Source of the DNA: a virus
Length of the DNA stretch: 64,000 nt
Direction: 5' to 3' (one strand)
Virus record (IMG/VR): IMGVR_UViG_3300013114_000583
Span: 1 to 64,000 of that record
This document shows positions 35,106 to 42,077 of the stretch, in pieces. How positions within the stretch are numbered: position 1 is the stretch's first letter; each line of letters opens with the position of its first letter. Position numbers and translations under genes: made by a program. Below the pieces are notes generated by a model. It worked only from the letters and a program-made list of their open reading frames with translations. It was not told the DNA's origin and did no database searches.

Positions 35106-35454
35106 TTTCCGGCTGCGGTGCCGGGTTGTTGGTTTCGAGGGGTCAAAATTCCCTCATTTCGTATATATATTATCTCATAAAAAACGAAAAAAAACAATTA
35201 AATCGTAAAACCTCAATGATATCAAGGGCTTAAGATTTGGCTGTTCTCGGGCTTCCGTGCCCGTGAAAACAAAACATCATTTGTCCCACCTTTAACCACA
35301 TCGGCCCACAGGTAGGATACAGTGCGTTCCTATACGACATGTCGTCGCTCCCCCTACACTGTCCTACCTGTGGGCTAACTGCTTACATCAACCGACATCC
35401 CTTGCGTCAAGGGTTTGACGCGTCAAGATATTGGCGGCGATGTAGGTTCCGCGC
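35106..35454. other. Non-coding region with promoter motif and long hairpin
   Basis: No gene seen. It holds a promoter-like TATATATA motif (35161-35176), a long imperfect inverted repeat (35304-35324 and 35357-35375, GCCCACAGGTAGGA paired to its complement with one bulge) and a 12-bp palindrome TTGACGCGTCAA near 35411. Probably regulatory. Confidence 0.55.
35161..35176 (-). promoter_or_regulatory. Candidate phage promoter upstream of paralogue A
   Basis: On the minus strand GAGATAATATATATACG matches the TATATATACAC consensus seen at eight other sites. It lies about 70-85 bases upstream of the ATG at 35090. Confidence 0.5.
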
Positions 35455-35697
35455 CTACAGTTTAAAAATTAACGCTGACAATCTATCGGGTGTTACATTG
35501 TTAACGAGCCAATGCCACCGGTTCGCGAGTGCCTGAGCATCCGATAGATTATTTACGTTGCCGGACATCGAAACTTCGGCTTCAGTCCCGAAAACGTAAG
35601 TAAACGAACCATCTTCGACCTCTTTAATGATAAAAAGGTGTTCTAAAAGCTCGCCAACCCACATATCGGGCTCGTGGTGTTCCCAATCAATTAACAT
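35455..35697 (-). CDS. Hypothetical protein, 80 aa
   Basis: Short soluble protein, MLIDWEHHEPDMWVGELLEHLF at the start, then strand/helix segments ending SALIFKL. The C-terminal stretch contains LSDAQALANRWHWLVN, a helix. Not recognised. Codons are less A-rich than the left block. Confidence 0.55.
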   Translation of the reverse strand: MLIDWEHHEPDMWVGELLEHLFIIKEVEDGSFTYVFGTEAEVSMSGNVNNLSDAQALANRWHWLVNNVTPDRLSALIFKL

Positions 35698-35836
35698 ACC
35701 GTTAATATAATTACGTTGACAAAGGGAAATAAGTATGTATTAACGTCACACTACTTTAAATCCCCTTCAACCAACTCTTTTTAGCAAAGGCGACAGTTTT
35801 TTGACTATTAAACTGTGCTGTGTTAGTTTCCTAACA

Positions 35837-35899
35837 CTACTTTCGATTCTTCCTTTTTGTTGCAGCCCATGCTTTACTCACTGATGTACGCTTACTCAT
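35837..35899 (-). CDS. Tiny basic peptide, 20 aa
   Basis: MSKRTSVSKAWAATKRKNRK, overlapping the stop of the 36077 gene (ATGAGTAA). It is the end of a run of four genes in which each start overlaps the previous stop. Too short for homology; coding is suggested by the coupling only. Confidence 0.35.
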   Translation of the reverse strand: MSKRTSVSKAWAATKRKNRK

Positions 35900-36077
35900 A
35901 TTCGTGTGTCCCCTCGTTTCCGATGAGACGAATAGTCCCGGCAAGGTCAGCAGTTTGGACCCATCTCTGTGCGCCATTTTCCCATTGGACAAGGGTTTCA
36001 CGTGCGCCGCGTCGTTGTTCGATGGCAACGCCATTCTTTTGTTTAACGTGTGTAGTGATTTTTGATTGTACGAACAT
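35892..36077 (-). CDS. Hypothetical basic protein, 61 aa
   Basis: MFVQSKITTHVKQKNGVAIEQ, then a Gln/Trp/Arg-rich stretch (LVQWENGAQRW), which looks like a small beta barrel. The start overlaps the stop of the 40-aa ORF (TAATG). No family recognised. Confidence 0.5.
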   Translation of the reverse strand: MFVQSKITTHVKQKNGVAIEQRRGARETLVQWENGAQRWVQTADLAGTIRLIGNEGTHEYE

Positions 36078-36199
36078 TACTTGACCACCTCAGAAAGCCT
36101 GATAGGGCGATTTGGAAGGCAGCCTCGGGGCCTGCGACGACGACCGGCGATGTATGACCAATCGCGTGACCGGTAGAGTCGTGGTGTGGAAAAAAGCAT
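36077..36199 (-). CDS. Hypothetical Arg-rich microprotein, 40 aa
   Basis: MLFSTPRLYRSRDWSY then an Arg cluster (GRRRRPRG). Its ATG lies 2 bases past the paralogue B stop and its TAA overlaps the next ATG, so it is likely translated in series. Not recognised. Confidence 0.4.
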   Translation of the reverse strand: MLFSTPRLYRSRDWSYIAGRRRRPRGCLPNRPIRLSEVVK

Positions 36200-36200
36200 A

Positions 36201-36467
36201 TTAGTTGACCTCGGATTCAGCACCAACGGCAAGAACTTCATTGACCGCGGTGAGCAGGTCAGTAAGGGCTTCGTGGTCGAGGCCAATGGCTGCGGACTTC
36301 TGGCCACCGTTAATGGTGCGGACTGTTACGCCTGCATTAGCACCATTGACAACAGCTTGATTGATTTCAATCCCCTGTTGCTTGAGCTTGCGGCCCTTGC
36401 TATCTTCACCGGCTTGGTTAAGGATAGTGAATCCTACGTTAACGATATTAGATTGTACTCGCTTCAT
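36201..36467 (-). CDS. Hypothetical protein, paralogue B of the 34.9-kb gene
   Basis: MKRVQSNIVNVGF starts the same pattern as paralogue A: INQAVVNGANAGVTVRTINGGQKSAA then LTDLLTAVNEVLA. Upstream is a promoter motif and a possible 8-codon leader (ATGTCTTTG) overlapping the start. Function unknown. The shared core suggests an oligomeric beta-rich fold. Confidence 0.65.
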   Translation of the reverse strand: MKRVQSNIVNVGFTILNQAGEDSKGRKLKQQGIEINQAVVNGANAGVTVRTINGGQKSAAIGLDHEALTDLLTAVNEVLAVGAESEVN

Positions 36468-36524
36468 TTGGGTTGTCCTTTCAAAGACATATTGTGAGGG
36501 GGACTGGAAATAGGCCCTTCTCGA

Positions 36525-36546
36525 TTGTGTTTATATAGTAACACGG
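36525..36546 (-). promoter_or_regulatory. Candidate phage promoter
   Basis: Minus-strand CCGTGTTACTATATAAACACAA matches the CGTGnTA-TATATA-ACA pattern of other sites here and is 58 bases upstream of paralogue B. Confidence 0.5.
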
Positions 36547-36607
36547 TTCATTGATTGGGTCAAGAAAAAAGTGACCCTCTTTGTAATTTTATTATTTATA
36601 GTCTCGA

Positions 36608-36868
36608 CTAATTGTAAAGGTTGTAGTAAGCCTGTGAATCGAAGAAATAACCATCCTCATCACGTCTGCCGACCTCGGGTTGCTCTTCGCGGTCATCGAA
36701 AGCGCACCCATCTTGCATCATTGCAGTTGACAAAAGGTCGTTCGCTAAGACATCATAACCCATTGTCCAAGCGCGGTTGGCTTTAGCAAGTGTGATTGCC
36801 CGGTCTGAGCCCTCGACACACATATAATAAGCACCCTTGAATGGCACTGAAACATAATTAATACTCAT
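36608..36868 (-). CDS. Hypothetical protein, 86 aa
   Basis: MSINYVSVPFKGAYYM begins a Tyr/Asp-rich soluble protein; the C-terminal half is acidic and aromatic (DEDGYFFDSQAYYNLYN). Not recognised. Confidence 0.55.
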   Translation of the reverse strand: MSINYVSVPFKGAYYMCVEGSDRAITLAKANRAWTMGYDVLANDLLSTAMMQDGCAFDDREEQPEVGRRDEDGYFFDSQAYYNLYN

Positions 36869-36883
36869 TTAATTCACCCTCTC

Positions 36884-37219
36884 TTAAAAAATAATCGACT
36901 TCGGTCGAATGAAAAATTCAAATGGCCCCACATGCAATATACTATAAGGCGTCGTGGTGTCTTCACTCAATACCAACGAATAACGCTTGTAGCTTAGGCC
37001 CCAGCGTCGAATATCAAACGCGGAAAACACAGTTAAATTGCCGATGTGATCGAAGCGCGGATAAGTGATAGCCGTGTTGCCCTTTGCAGTCTTCCAAACT
37101 TTCATAACAAATGAATCCCAATCCATAGTGCAAGTGCAGTCCATGGGATTGCAACCAAGCCCAAAAGAATCCAATGATTCAACTTCATTAACAATACCCC
37201 ATTGGTTCACCGGCATCAT
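36884..37219 (-). CDS. Hypothetical protein, 111 aa
   Basis: A mixed alpha/beta protein with a CNPMDCTC Cys cluster near residue 23 and a C-terminal FIRPKSIIF. It overlaps the stop of the zinc-like protein at 37188 by 32 bases. The start could be later (GTG). Not recognised. Confidence 0.5.
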   Translation of the reverse strand: MMPVNQWGIVNEVESLDSFGLGCNPMDCTCTMDWDSFVMKVWKTAKGNTAITYPRFDHIGNLTVFSAFDIRRWGLSYKRYSLVLSEDTTTPYSILHVGPFEFFIRPKSIIF

Positions 37220-37439
37220 TATAGATTATTGAATCGCGCATGTTATGGTATTCTTCCCAATCGTCCTGTTTGCCACAGTGGGCCATATCTTCGAAGTTGG
37301 CCGCCTCAACATCATCACAGCGGGCTTCGTAATCATCCTCGCCCCTATCGTGACCATTTTCATCATGTGAACACGACGGGCACCACTCGGCATCGAAGAT
37401 AATAACCGCACAATCATCATTAATACATTTAATAGCCAT
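37188..37439 (-). CDS. Possible zinc-binding protein, 83 aa
   Basis: Cys pairs CINDDC and CPSC near residues 4-22, a Cys/His tail with many Asp, and MGYC at the end make a small zinc ribbon plausible. No catalytic motif. Overlaps the next gene. Confidence 0.5.
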   Translation of the reverse strand: MAIKCINDDCAVIIFDAEWCPSCSHDENGHDRGEDDYEARCDDVEAANFEDMAHCGKQDDWEEYHNMRDSIIYNDAGEPMGYC

Positions 37440-37448
37440 TGTGTCCCC

Positions 37449-37796
37449 TTATGCCAAACCGAACTTCTTGAGCATATCCTGAACATCGTCCATACTCAAG
37501 GGGACATCGTGCACCGATACATCAACCTTGCGCTTATCCGATGGCGCGGGTGCTAGTTTCGTTGTTTCGGCGCGGATTTCGTCCTCTGTCCACTCGCCGC
37601 TTTCGAGGTCATGGTCCGTCAAAACCAAGGTGCGGGCAGGGAGGCGTTTGACGCGCAAGGTCTTTGCAACTTCGGCGCGGGCTTCGGCCTTCGTGACCTT
37701 GCGCCATACGGTAACGCCGCCGGTCCACAAAGCGTGATCATTGTTAGCGTCATCGGCTAGCCGATAGTGAATTCGAGTAGGTTTGGGGGTCCTCAT
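37449..37796 (-). CDS. Hypothetical protein, 115 aa
   Basis: Basic N-terminus and a helical C-terminus ending VPLSMDDVQDMLKKFGLA, which resembles an amphipathic interaction helix. It has its own promoter motif (37815). Not recognised. Confidence 0.5.
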   Translation of the reverse strand: MRTPKPTRIHYRLADDANNDHALWTGGVTVWRKVTKAEARAEVAKTLRVKRLPARTLVLTDHDLESGEWTEDEIRAETTKLAPAPSDKRKVDVSVHDVPLSMDDVQDMLKKFGLA

Positions 37797-37814
37797 AAAT
37801 AAGAGCCTTTCTCA

Positions 37815-37840
37815 TTGTGTGTATATATATACTAACACGG
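37815..37840 (-). promoter_or_regulatory. Candidate phage promoter
   Basis: Minus-strand CCGTGTTAGTATATATATACACACAA is the fullest match to the consensus and is followed by AATGAGAAAGG. It lies about 20 bases upstream of the 37796 ATG. Confidence 0.55.
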
Positions 37841-37926
37841 ATCAGCGTTTCAAGCAAGAAAAATCGTACCTAAAATAGTAAAAACTTTCGATACAATCAA
37901 CCATGGATTGTTCTGAACTCTTGAAC

Positions 37927-38136
37927 TCACATCGGATCGGCACTGTAAGCGATTGGTGTTGAAATTACCAATAACTCTAAATCACCCTCATCGAACCATC
38001 GGTCACCATGCGACTGGTGCATAGTATGCCATCGCACGTAAACATTGCTCGCCCGATGAGGAAAATCGCGCACCGATTGAACCAAGCCAACCACATTGCG
38101 ACCATGACGAAGTCTAACCAGATCGCCAACTTTCAT
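37927..38136 (-). CDS. MKVGDLV-family small protein, isolated copy
   Basis: MKVGDLVRLRHG...VGLVQSV...WFDEGDLELL carries the family N-terminus and the G-L-V strand, followed by a different tail (STPIAYSADPM). It lies 4 kb from the main array, next to the palindrome at 38171. Confidence 0.75.
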   Translation of the reverse strand: MKVGDLVRLRHGRNVVGLVQSVRDFPHRASNVYVRWHTMHQSHGDRWFDEGDLELLVISTPIAYSADPM

Positions 38137-38170
38137 AAAACTAAACTCTCGGTTTATGTTTGTGTTCCAA

Positions 38171-38188
38171 GTGAAGCGTTCGCTTCAC
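38171..38188. repeat. 18-bp perfect palindrome
   Basis: GTGAAGCGTTCGCTTCAC is fully self-complementary and lies just upstream (on the minus strand) of the isolated family member at 38136. Possible operator or attenuator. Confidence 0.55.
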
Positions 38189-38336
38189 ACGAAAAATGCC
38201 AAGGGTTCCCAGCTTCCCTTGACTAGATGTGACCTAACGCTTACGCAACGATCCAACCGTTCTGCACTCTATAGAGCGGCTTACGATGCTCCGAAAAGCA
38301 GCTGGTCCCGTTCACATCCCCCACAATGGCATACAG

Positions 38337-38410
38337 CCTACTAGCTCGTCCCGCCTACTAGCTCGTCCCGCGCATATGCGCTCGGTGCAATTCGGCTCGG
38401 TGCAATTCGG
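38337..38410. repeat. Adjacent tandem repeats with a palindrome
   Basis: Two exact 17-bp copies of CCTACTAGCTCGTCCCG (38337-38353, 38354-38370), a 10-bp palindrome CGCATATGCG (38371-38380), then two exact 15-bp copies of CTCGGTGCAATTCGG (38381-38410). Origin, binding-site or slippage product unknown. Confidence 0.6.
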
Positions 38411-38488
38411 CTGCATACCAAAATAAATCTAATGCCAAGCGTCGGAACACCCATGTCCGATCAAGGGCTTGTCTAGCCATGTTTTCCT

Positions 38489-38686
38489 TCACACTGGTAG
38501 CAACTCCAGTGTGACATTAAGCTCGAAGGTCTGCAATAAGATGCTGCGTTTAGTCACGCAATGCAGCCACTCGACATCAGAATCATTAAATCTAAACAGC
38601 ACTTGAGCTTGTGGAAGGTTTGCCGGCGTGCACAACGACTCACCTCGCAACCCAAGTCCAGACCCCATTGGCTTGTCGGCCTTCAT
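38489..38686 (-). CDS. Hypothetical protein, 65 aa
   Basis: I choose the ATG at 38686 (MKADKPMGSGLGL), preceded by AGGGGG. The C-terminal strands (VLFRFNDSDVEWL, FELNVTLELLPV) suggest a small beta domain. Not recognised. A longer frame starting at GTG 38716 extends into the tRNA-like sequence. Confidence 0.45.
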   Translation of the reverse strand: MKADKPMGSGLGLRGESLCTPANLPQAQVLFRFNDSDVEWLHCVTKRSILLQTFELNVTLELLPV

Positions 38687-38702
38687 GGCACCCCCTACGT
38701 TC

Positions 38703-38760
38703 TCGGGAGTGGGCACGATTCGAACATGCCTCTTGGTTTTACTGCTCTACACTGTTATCC
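38703..38760 (-). pseudogene. Possible tRNA remnant
   Basis: A perfect T-arm (GCATG-TTCGAAT-CGTGC, 38713-38729) and CCACTCC-like acceptor 3' strand are present with a TAGAGCAG D-arm trace, but the anticodon arm does not close and the 5' acceptor strand is missing. Probably a decayed tRNA gene; low certainty. Confidence 0.3.
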
Positions 38761-38830
38761 ATGACAAGTGATCAATCTTGCAGCACGGACAACACTCAAA
38801 TGCTGATTACGTTCAACGATCCTCAATTGT

Positions 38831-38850
38831 TTATGTGTATATTATACAGG
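38831..38850 (-). promoter_or_regulatory. Candidate phage promoter
   Basis: Minus-strand CCTGTATAATATACACATAA carries the TATAnTATACAC core with a -10-like TATAAT. It has no consensus CGTG upstream, so confidence is lower. Confidence 0.4.
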
Positions 38851-38927
38851 AGCTTTCTGCTTTTGTCAACAGGAAAGCGACTTTTATTGTAATTCTTTTT
38901 CTTATATTCTCGACAGATTGTGTCGTA

Positions 38928-39164
38928 TTAGTGAAGTTCGATGCTTGCGGCTGGTGTCATAACAAACTTGATTTCCTGTAAGATTTCCGTGAGCAACTCC
39001 AATTTAGCCTTGTTTGCGTACTTGACCCACGGAATATGGCTCTGTTGAGCAGCAAGGTCGGCAGCTTTAGTATTAAGCAAGGCCACGATATAATCAGTGT
39101 TTGCCAGCGACATCGACAATTCACCTGAGAAAAACTCTCTAATTAATTCTTCGTTCTCAAACAT
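38928..39164 (-). CDS. Hypothetical helical protein, 78 aa
   Basis: ATG at 39164 (MFENEELIREFF) overlaps the stop of the next gene. Leu/Ala-rich helices (NTDYIVALLNTKAADLAAQ) suggest a helical bundle. Not recognised. Confidence 0.55.
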   Translation of the reverse strand: MFENEELIREFFSGELSMSLANTDYIVALLNTKAADLAAQQSHIPWVKYANKAKLELLTEILQEIKFVMTPAASIELH

Positions 39165-39369
39165 CTTCACTTCCCACTTCTGGTTTGTCCTCAAAGTACG
39201 GCCTCAAAGCCACTTCGACTTGATTGTGCAATATGCTCGTTAACAATATCGCTTCTTCTTCGGTGATTTCCAGCTCAAAAGGTAGTCTCACTTCAACCTT
39301 TATAGAGTCAGAATGAATCTCTGTATCGAAATAAGCACCTGGTGTTAGGCATTTGGTCTTGAGAGCCAT
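39157..39369 (-). CDS. Hypothetical protein, 70 aa
   Basis: ATG at 39369 (MALKTKCLTPGAYF); strands IKVEVRLPFELEI and a helix EEEAILLTSILHNQVEVAL. Upstream residues of the open frame are unlikely to be translated. Overlaps the 39164 gene. Not recognised. Confidence 0.55.
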   Translation of the reverse strand: MALKTKCLTPGAYFDTEIHSDSIKVEVRLPFELEITEEEAILLTSILHNQVEVALRPYFEDKPEVGSEDV

Positions 39370-39478
39370 GAAAAATTTCCCGCGAAAAGAAAAAAAATGC
39401 GGCGATTGGGCAACGGGCACGAGGCCGATTAATAGTTGATCCCCTTGGCGCGGGCCCAATCGCACGCGGCTGAGTCCT

Positions 39479-39742
39479 CTATTTCTTAAAGGTCAGCGAA
39501 CCACGATTGTTCTCAATGAAATTTGCCATTTCTCCGGATTGAATCAACTCCTGATCAATTCGTTCCCACTGGGCCGCATAAAGCGTAACTGGAAAGCGAC
39601 CCATACCATAAACGCTTACTGCACCCTTTTGGGAAACCTTCATTTTTAGACCATTAAGTTTGGCCTGTGCCTTGAGATTTGCATTTTCTGCCTCAACAAC
39701 ATTGAGGCGTTCAAGTAATTCCTGGGCTTGCTCTGGTGACAT
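39479..39742 (-). CDS. Conserved hypothetical phage protein, 87 aa
   Basis: A leucine/Ala-rich helix (residues 1-30) precedes KVSQKGAVSVYGMGRFPVTLYAAQWERI, a motif found in many phage and bacterial small proteins of unknown function. It carries a clear promoter at 39763. Confidence 0.7.
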   Translation of the reverse strand: MSPEQAQELLERLNVVEAENANLKAQAKLNGLKMKVSQKGAVSVYGMGRFPVTLYAAQWERIDQELIQSGEMANFIENNRGSLTFKK

Positions 39743-39762
39743 ATTGAAAATGTCCTTTCTTT

Positions 39763-39787
39763 ATTGTGTATATATATACTATCACGA
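39763..39787 (-). promoter_or_regulatory. Candidate phage promoter
   Basis: Minus-strand TCGTGATAGTATATATATACACAAT followed by AAAGAAAGG lies about 25 bases upstream of the 39742 ATG and is one of the best matches to the consensus. Confidence 0.55.
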
Positions 39788-39809
39788 CTTACTGACAAAT
39801 GCAAGAAAA

Positions 39810-39856
39810 AAATGTAGGCAGATGCAAGTTTATTTTACCCACACCTACCTACATTT
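39810..39856 (-). terminator. Possible terminator after hsp20
   Basis: Arms AAATGTAGG (39848-39856 on the minus strand) and CCTACATTT (39810-39818) enclose 29 bases and are followed by TTTTT. It lies 9 bases after the hsp20 stop. The arms share the CCTACAT motif of the 34.4-kb region. Confidence 0.5.
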
Positions 39857-39864
39857 ACCTACAT

Positions 39865-40311
39865 TTACTCGTTACCACAATTAATGTCAATTGATAGCGG
39901 TTGCGCTTCGGGGCGTGGCGGGACCCGAACAGTCAATAAACCATTCTCAAATGATGCAACAGTTCCGGAAAGATCCAGATTATCATCATAATTTACATAA
40001 GTGCGCTTAAAGGCGCGTTGGGCAATGCGTCGGTTTGGCCGTTCTGTAGGGTGATGAATAGCATCAGCTGAAACTGTAATACTTCGTTTGGCTGGCAAGA
40101 CATCGACGGTCAAATCCTCCTTGGTGAACCCTGCAAGAGCAAATTCAAGCACGGTATGATCATCCTCATCACGATAAATGTCAGCCACTGGATAGCCAGA
40201 TGTTGACGCTTCGAGATGACGTGGAAAATCGCTAAACAAGTTTTCAAACACATTGGCGAGCGTGGTGTTGCCCAATAAACCTGGGCGAGTGGATAGTGTA
40301 ATTGCATTCAT
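39865..40311 (-). CDS. Small heat-shock protein Hsp20
   Basis: I take the ATG at 40311 (MNAITLSTRPGLLGNTTLANVFENLF), preceded by GGAGGAATAATT. The alpha-crystallin core is seen as YPVADIYRDEDDHTVLEFALAGFTKEDLTVDV and a C-terminal strand VASFENGLLTVRVPP. The C-terminal tail is short. Hsp20 is a frequent T4-like marine-phage gene, thought to protect virion proteins or host proteins from aggregation. Confidence 0.93.
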   Translation of the reverse strand: MNAITLSTRPGLLGNTTLANVFENLFSDFPRHLEASTSGYPVADIYRDEDDHTVLEFALAGFTKEDLTVDVLPAKRSITVSADAIHHPTERPNRRIAQRAFKRTYVNYDDNLDLSGTVASFENGLLTVRVPPRPEAQPLSIDINCGNE

Positions 40312-40409
40312 AATTATTCCTCCTTCATTAAGCAAGTTACAATTTTGTGACCGAAACCCTTACGGCGTTTAAAGTCACAAATAATAACGTAAACACATTT
40401 TTTTGTGTG

Positions 40410-40547
40410 TCAACGCTTTCCTGAGAGTTTTCTACTCTCTAGAATCTTTCTCTGCACCTTCAAAAATTGTGTGCGTGTCAATGGAATGTAATTACCAGTG
40501 CGATTATCCTTTACGAAAAATCGCGATGACCTATTTATGCCTCGCAA
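40410..40547 (-). CDS. Hypothetical basic protein, 45 aa
   Basis: A TTG start at 40547 is supported by a strong SD (GGGAGGGAG) six bases upstream. The Arg/Lys-rich protein (RGINRSSRFFVKD, RKILESRKLSGKR) overlaps the SAP-like gene. Not recognised. Confidence 0.45.
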   Translation of the reverse strand: MRGINRSSRFFVKDNRTGNYIPLTRTQFLKVQRKILESRKLSGKR

Positions 40548-40728
40548 GTATTTCTCCCTCCCAATCTTCGATGGCAGCTTGACGCAGCAGCTCCGTACTC
40601 TCATCATCATAGACCGCACAGCCCCGAGTTTCAAGGTGAAGCTGCAATTCCGCTCTGGACATCTGCTGTATCTCTATCAAACTTGTATTTGCAAACGTCC
40701 ATCCGACCCGTTCCATTCTAATCTTCAT
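40531..40728 (-). CDS. Possible SAP-domain protein, 65 aa
   Basis: MSRAELQLHLETRGCAVYDDESTELLRQAAIEDW resembles the SAP helix-extended-helix DNA-binding motif. No more can be said. Confidence 0.5.
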   Translation of the reverse strand: MKIRMERVGWTFANTSLIEIQQMSRAELQLHLETRGCAVYDDESTELLRQAAIEDWEGEILARHK

Positions 40729-40832
40729 TCTTCTGGCCCCACAACCGAATCAACCCACTTTAGGACTGGCAAACCCATAACCAACGACAGGTACACGCCA
40801 AAAATAAACCCACATATTTCAATAAAATCCAT
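40725..40832 (-). CDS. Membrane microprotein, 35 aa
   Basis: One hydrophobic segment (about 3-25). The stop overlaps the ATG of the 40728 gene (ATGA). It is in a chain of coupled microproteins. Confidence 0.45.
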   Translation of the reverse strand: MDFIEICGFIFGVYLSLVMGLPVLKWVDSVVGPEE

Positions 40833-40834
40833 GT

Positions 40835-40948
40835 TTAACCGAAGAGGCCCGCTATTTTACGGCCAATCTCACACAAGCCGTCTACACCGACAGCATCACC
40901 GAGAAGGAAAGCCGTCACAAAAATTATCAGATATTCAAAAAACTTCAT
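40835..40948 (-). CDS. Membrane microprotein, 37 aa
   Basis: MKFFEYLIIFVTAFLL is a short signal-like or transmembrane helix followed by a Gly/Ile tail. The stop TAA is 3 bases before the next ATG. Confidence 0.45.
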   Translation of the reverse strand: MKFFEYLIIFVTAFLLGDAVGVDGLCEIGRKIAGLFG

Positions 40949-40950
40949 CA

Positions 40951-41205
40951 CTAAGCCACAATGTCAGCCACTCGTCGAGCTAATCCGACATGGCAAGAAG
41001 TAGTTTGTGAGTGATACTCCCAATTACCCGGCGAAGTGTAATCGCGGACAATCTTTTTACCAGTAACCTTGCAAGTATCACCTATCTGAAGCCTATAAGA
41101 GAACAATTTCATCCCATCAGTTGTTAGTGAACCGCGGTGGTTTTCGGCGGGTGGGCCTGATACGGACCAGTTGAGGACCACTTGATCATTTCTTACTCTT
41201 TTCAC
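40951..41205 (-). CDS. Hypothetical protein, 84 aa
   Basis: GTG start (41205) overlaps the stop of the 33-aa membrane ORF. Strand-rich with many Ser/Thr and a Cys/His pair at the end (TTSCHVGL). Not recognised. Confidence 0.5.
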   Translation of the reverse strand: MKRVRNDQVVLNWSVSGPPAENHRGSLTTDGMKLFSYRLQIGDTCKVTGKKIVRDYTSPGNWEYHSQTTSCHVGLARRVADIVA

Positions 41206-41303
41206 TTTTTTTCCTTAATTATCCAGGGTAAAACGTAGACCAAGGCAACCAGGCCCAGACCTGCGATCAAGCAACCTGCTTCGATTATCTTGCGGCGAAT
41301 CAT
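41202..41303 (-). CDS. Possible membrane microprotein, 33 aa
   Basis: MIRRKIIEAGCLIAGLGLVALVYVL with a Lys-rich end; SD GAGG lies 8 bases upstream. It overlaps the C-terminus of the 41215-41436 gene in another frame, so one of them may be spurious. Confidence 0.4.
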   Translation of the reverse strand: MIRRKIIEAGCLIAGLGLVALVYVLPWIIKEKK

Positions 41304-41436
41304 CTTTAATCCTCTTAATTTCCTCGAATACTCTAATTCTATCATCACTCGGGATAGAAGTCAAGATTTTTGAACGACGTGGGTCAGGGAATCTCATCAA
41401 ATGGCGAGCGAGCCTTCTAACCTGTGCATTTGTCAT
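41215..41436 (-). CDS. Hypothetical basic helical protein, 73 aa
   Basis: ATG at 41436 (MTNAQVRRLARHLMRF) overlaps the stop of the upstream gene. Arg/Lys-rich helices with SKILTSIPSDDRIRVFEEI. The C-terminus overlaps the 33-aa membrane ORF. Not recognised. Confidence 0.45.
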   Translation of the reverse strand: MTNAQVRRLARHLMRFPDPRRSKILTSIPSDDRIRVFEEIKRIKDDSPQDNRSRLLDRRSGPGCLGLRFTLDN

Positions 41437-41593
41437 CTGATATAACACTCTTGATTCTCCAATCAAAGCCCTTTTCAACTCGAATTTTATATGCTTCTCT
41501 CGCGGCCTCCGCGAAAGTGTGAGCATTAAAAGTTGCGCGGTGAAAAATACTGTTTGTTTTTACATTTTCTAAAATTATATAATAACTTCTCAT
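41417..41593 (-). CDS. Hypothetical protein, 58 aa
   Basis: MRSYYIILENVKTN begins a mixed strand/helix protein ending SDDKCTG. Its TAG lies inside the start region of the 41436 gene, implying coupling. Not recognised. Confidence 0.5.
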   Translation of the reverse strand: MRSYYIILENVKTNSIFHRATFNAHTFAEAAREAYKIRVEKGFDWRIKSVISDDKCTG

Positions 41594-41599
41594 CTTCCT

Positions 41600-41860
41600 T
41601 TATCCATTATTATGGTGACCAGGATACATCGGAAAAGGCACAGAATAACAATCCTTGACATCAACACGGATTGGATAACGCTTCCCGTTGTCCACCAGCT
41701 TCAGGTTAGCATAAACCTTTGAATTTTTAATGTCTAATTCTAAACCTACTACGCGGGCTTGGTATTTATATCCAAGAGAAACTGTCACCCTATCTCCTGA
41801 TCTAATGTTATTCGGATTATATTTGTCATACAACCTCTCTATTTCTCTGTTTGAAATCAT
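41600..41860 (-). CDS. MKVGDLV-related small barrel protein, 86 aa
   Basis: RSGDRVTVSLGYKYQARVVGLELDI follows the G-D-x-V and G-x strand pattern of the family, but with a 20-residue helical N-terminus (MISNREIERLYDKYN). It is a probable distant relative. It precedes the tRNA-Leu/Lys pair. Confidence 0.5.
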   Translation of the reverse strand: MISNREIERLYDKYNPNNIRSGDRVTVSLGYKYQARVVGLELDIKNSKVYANLKLVDNGKRYPIRVDVKDCYSVPFPMYPGHHNNG

Positions 41861-41878
41861 TATTTATCCTCTGGTCCT

Positions 41879-41965
41879 TGGTAGCTAGGGCGGGACTCGA
41901 ACCCGCAAAGTCAAATGACCGGCAGATTTTAAGTCTGCTGTGTATGCCAGTTCCACCACCTAGCC
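41879..41965 (-). tRNA. tRNA-Leu (UAA)
   Basis: Full cloverleaf with acceptor GGCTAGG, long variable arm, anticodon loop CTTAAAA (anticodon TAA) and T-arm GGGTTCGAGTCCC. CCA is encoded (41879-41881). Confidence 0.93.
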
Positions 41966-41969
41966 TCAG

Positions 41970-42042
41970 TGGGGCATCCGAGGCTCGAACTCGGAACCAG
42001 CGGATTAAAAGTCCGATGCGCTACCAATTGCGCCAATGCCCC
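41970..42042 (-). tRNA. tRNA-Lys (UUU)
   Basis: Acceptor GGGGCAT/ATGCCCC, anticodon loop CTTTTAA (anticodon TTT), T-arm with TTCGAGC. CCA is not encoded. It is five bases from tRNA-Leu. Confidence 0.93.
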
Positions 42043-42077
42043 ATTATTTATAATAATAGCATGATTTATGGCGGTTG

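Larger units (their letters stand above)
38137..38488. other. Non-coding repeat region (352 bp)
   Basis: No gene seen. Contains an 18-bp palindrome, two 17-bp tandem repeats and two 15-bp tandem repeats (see separate entries). Could be an intergenic control region. Confidence 0.5.
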
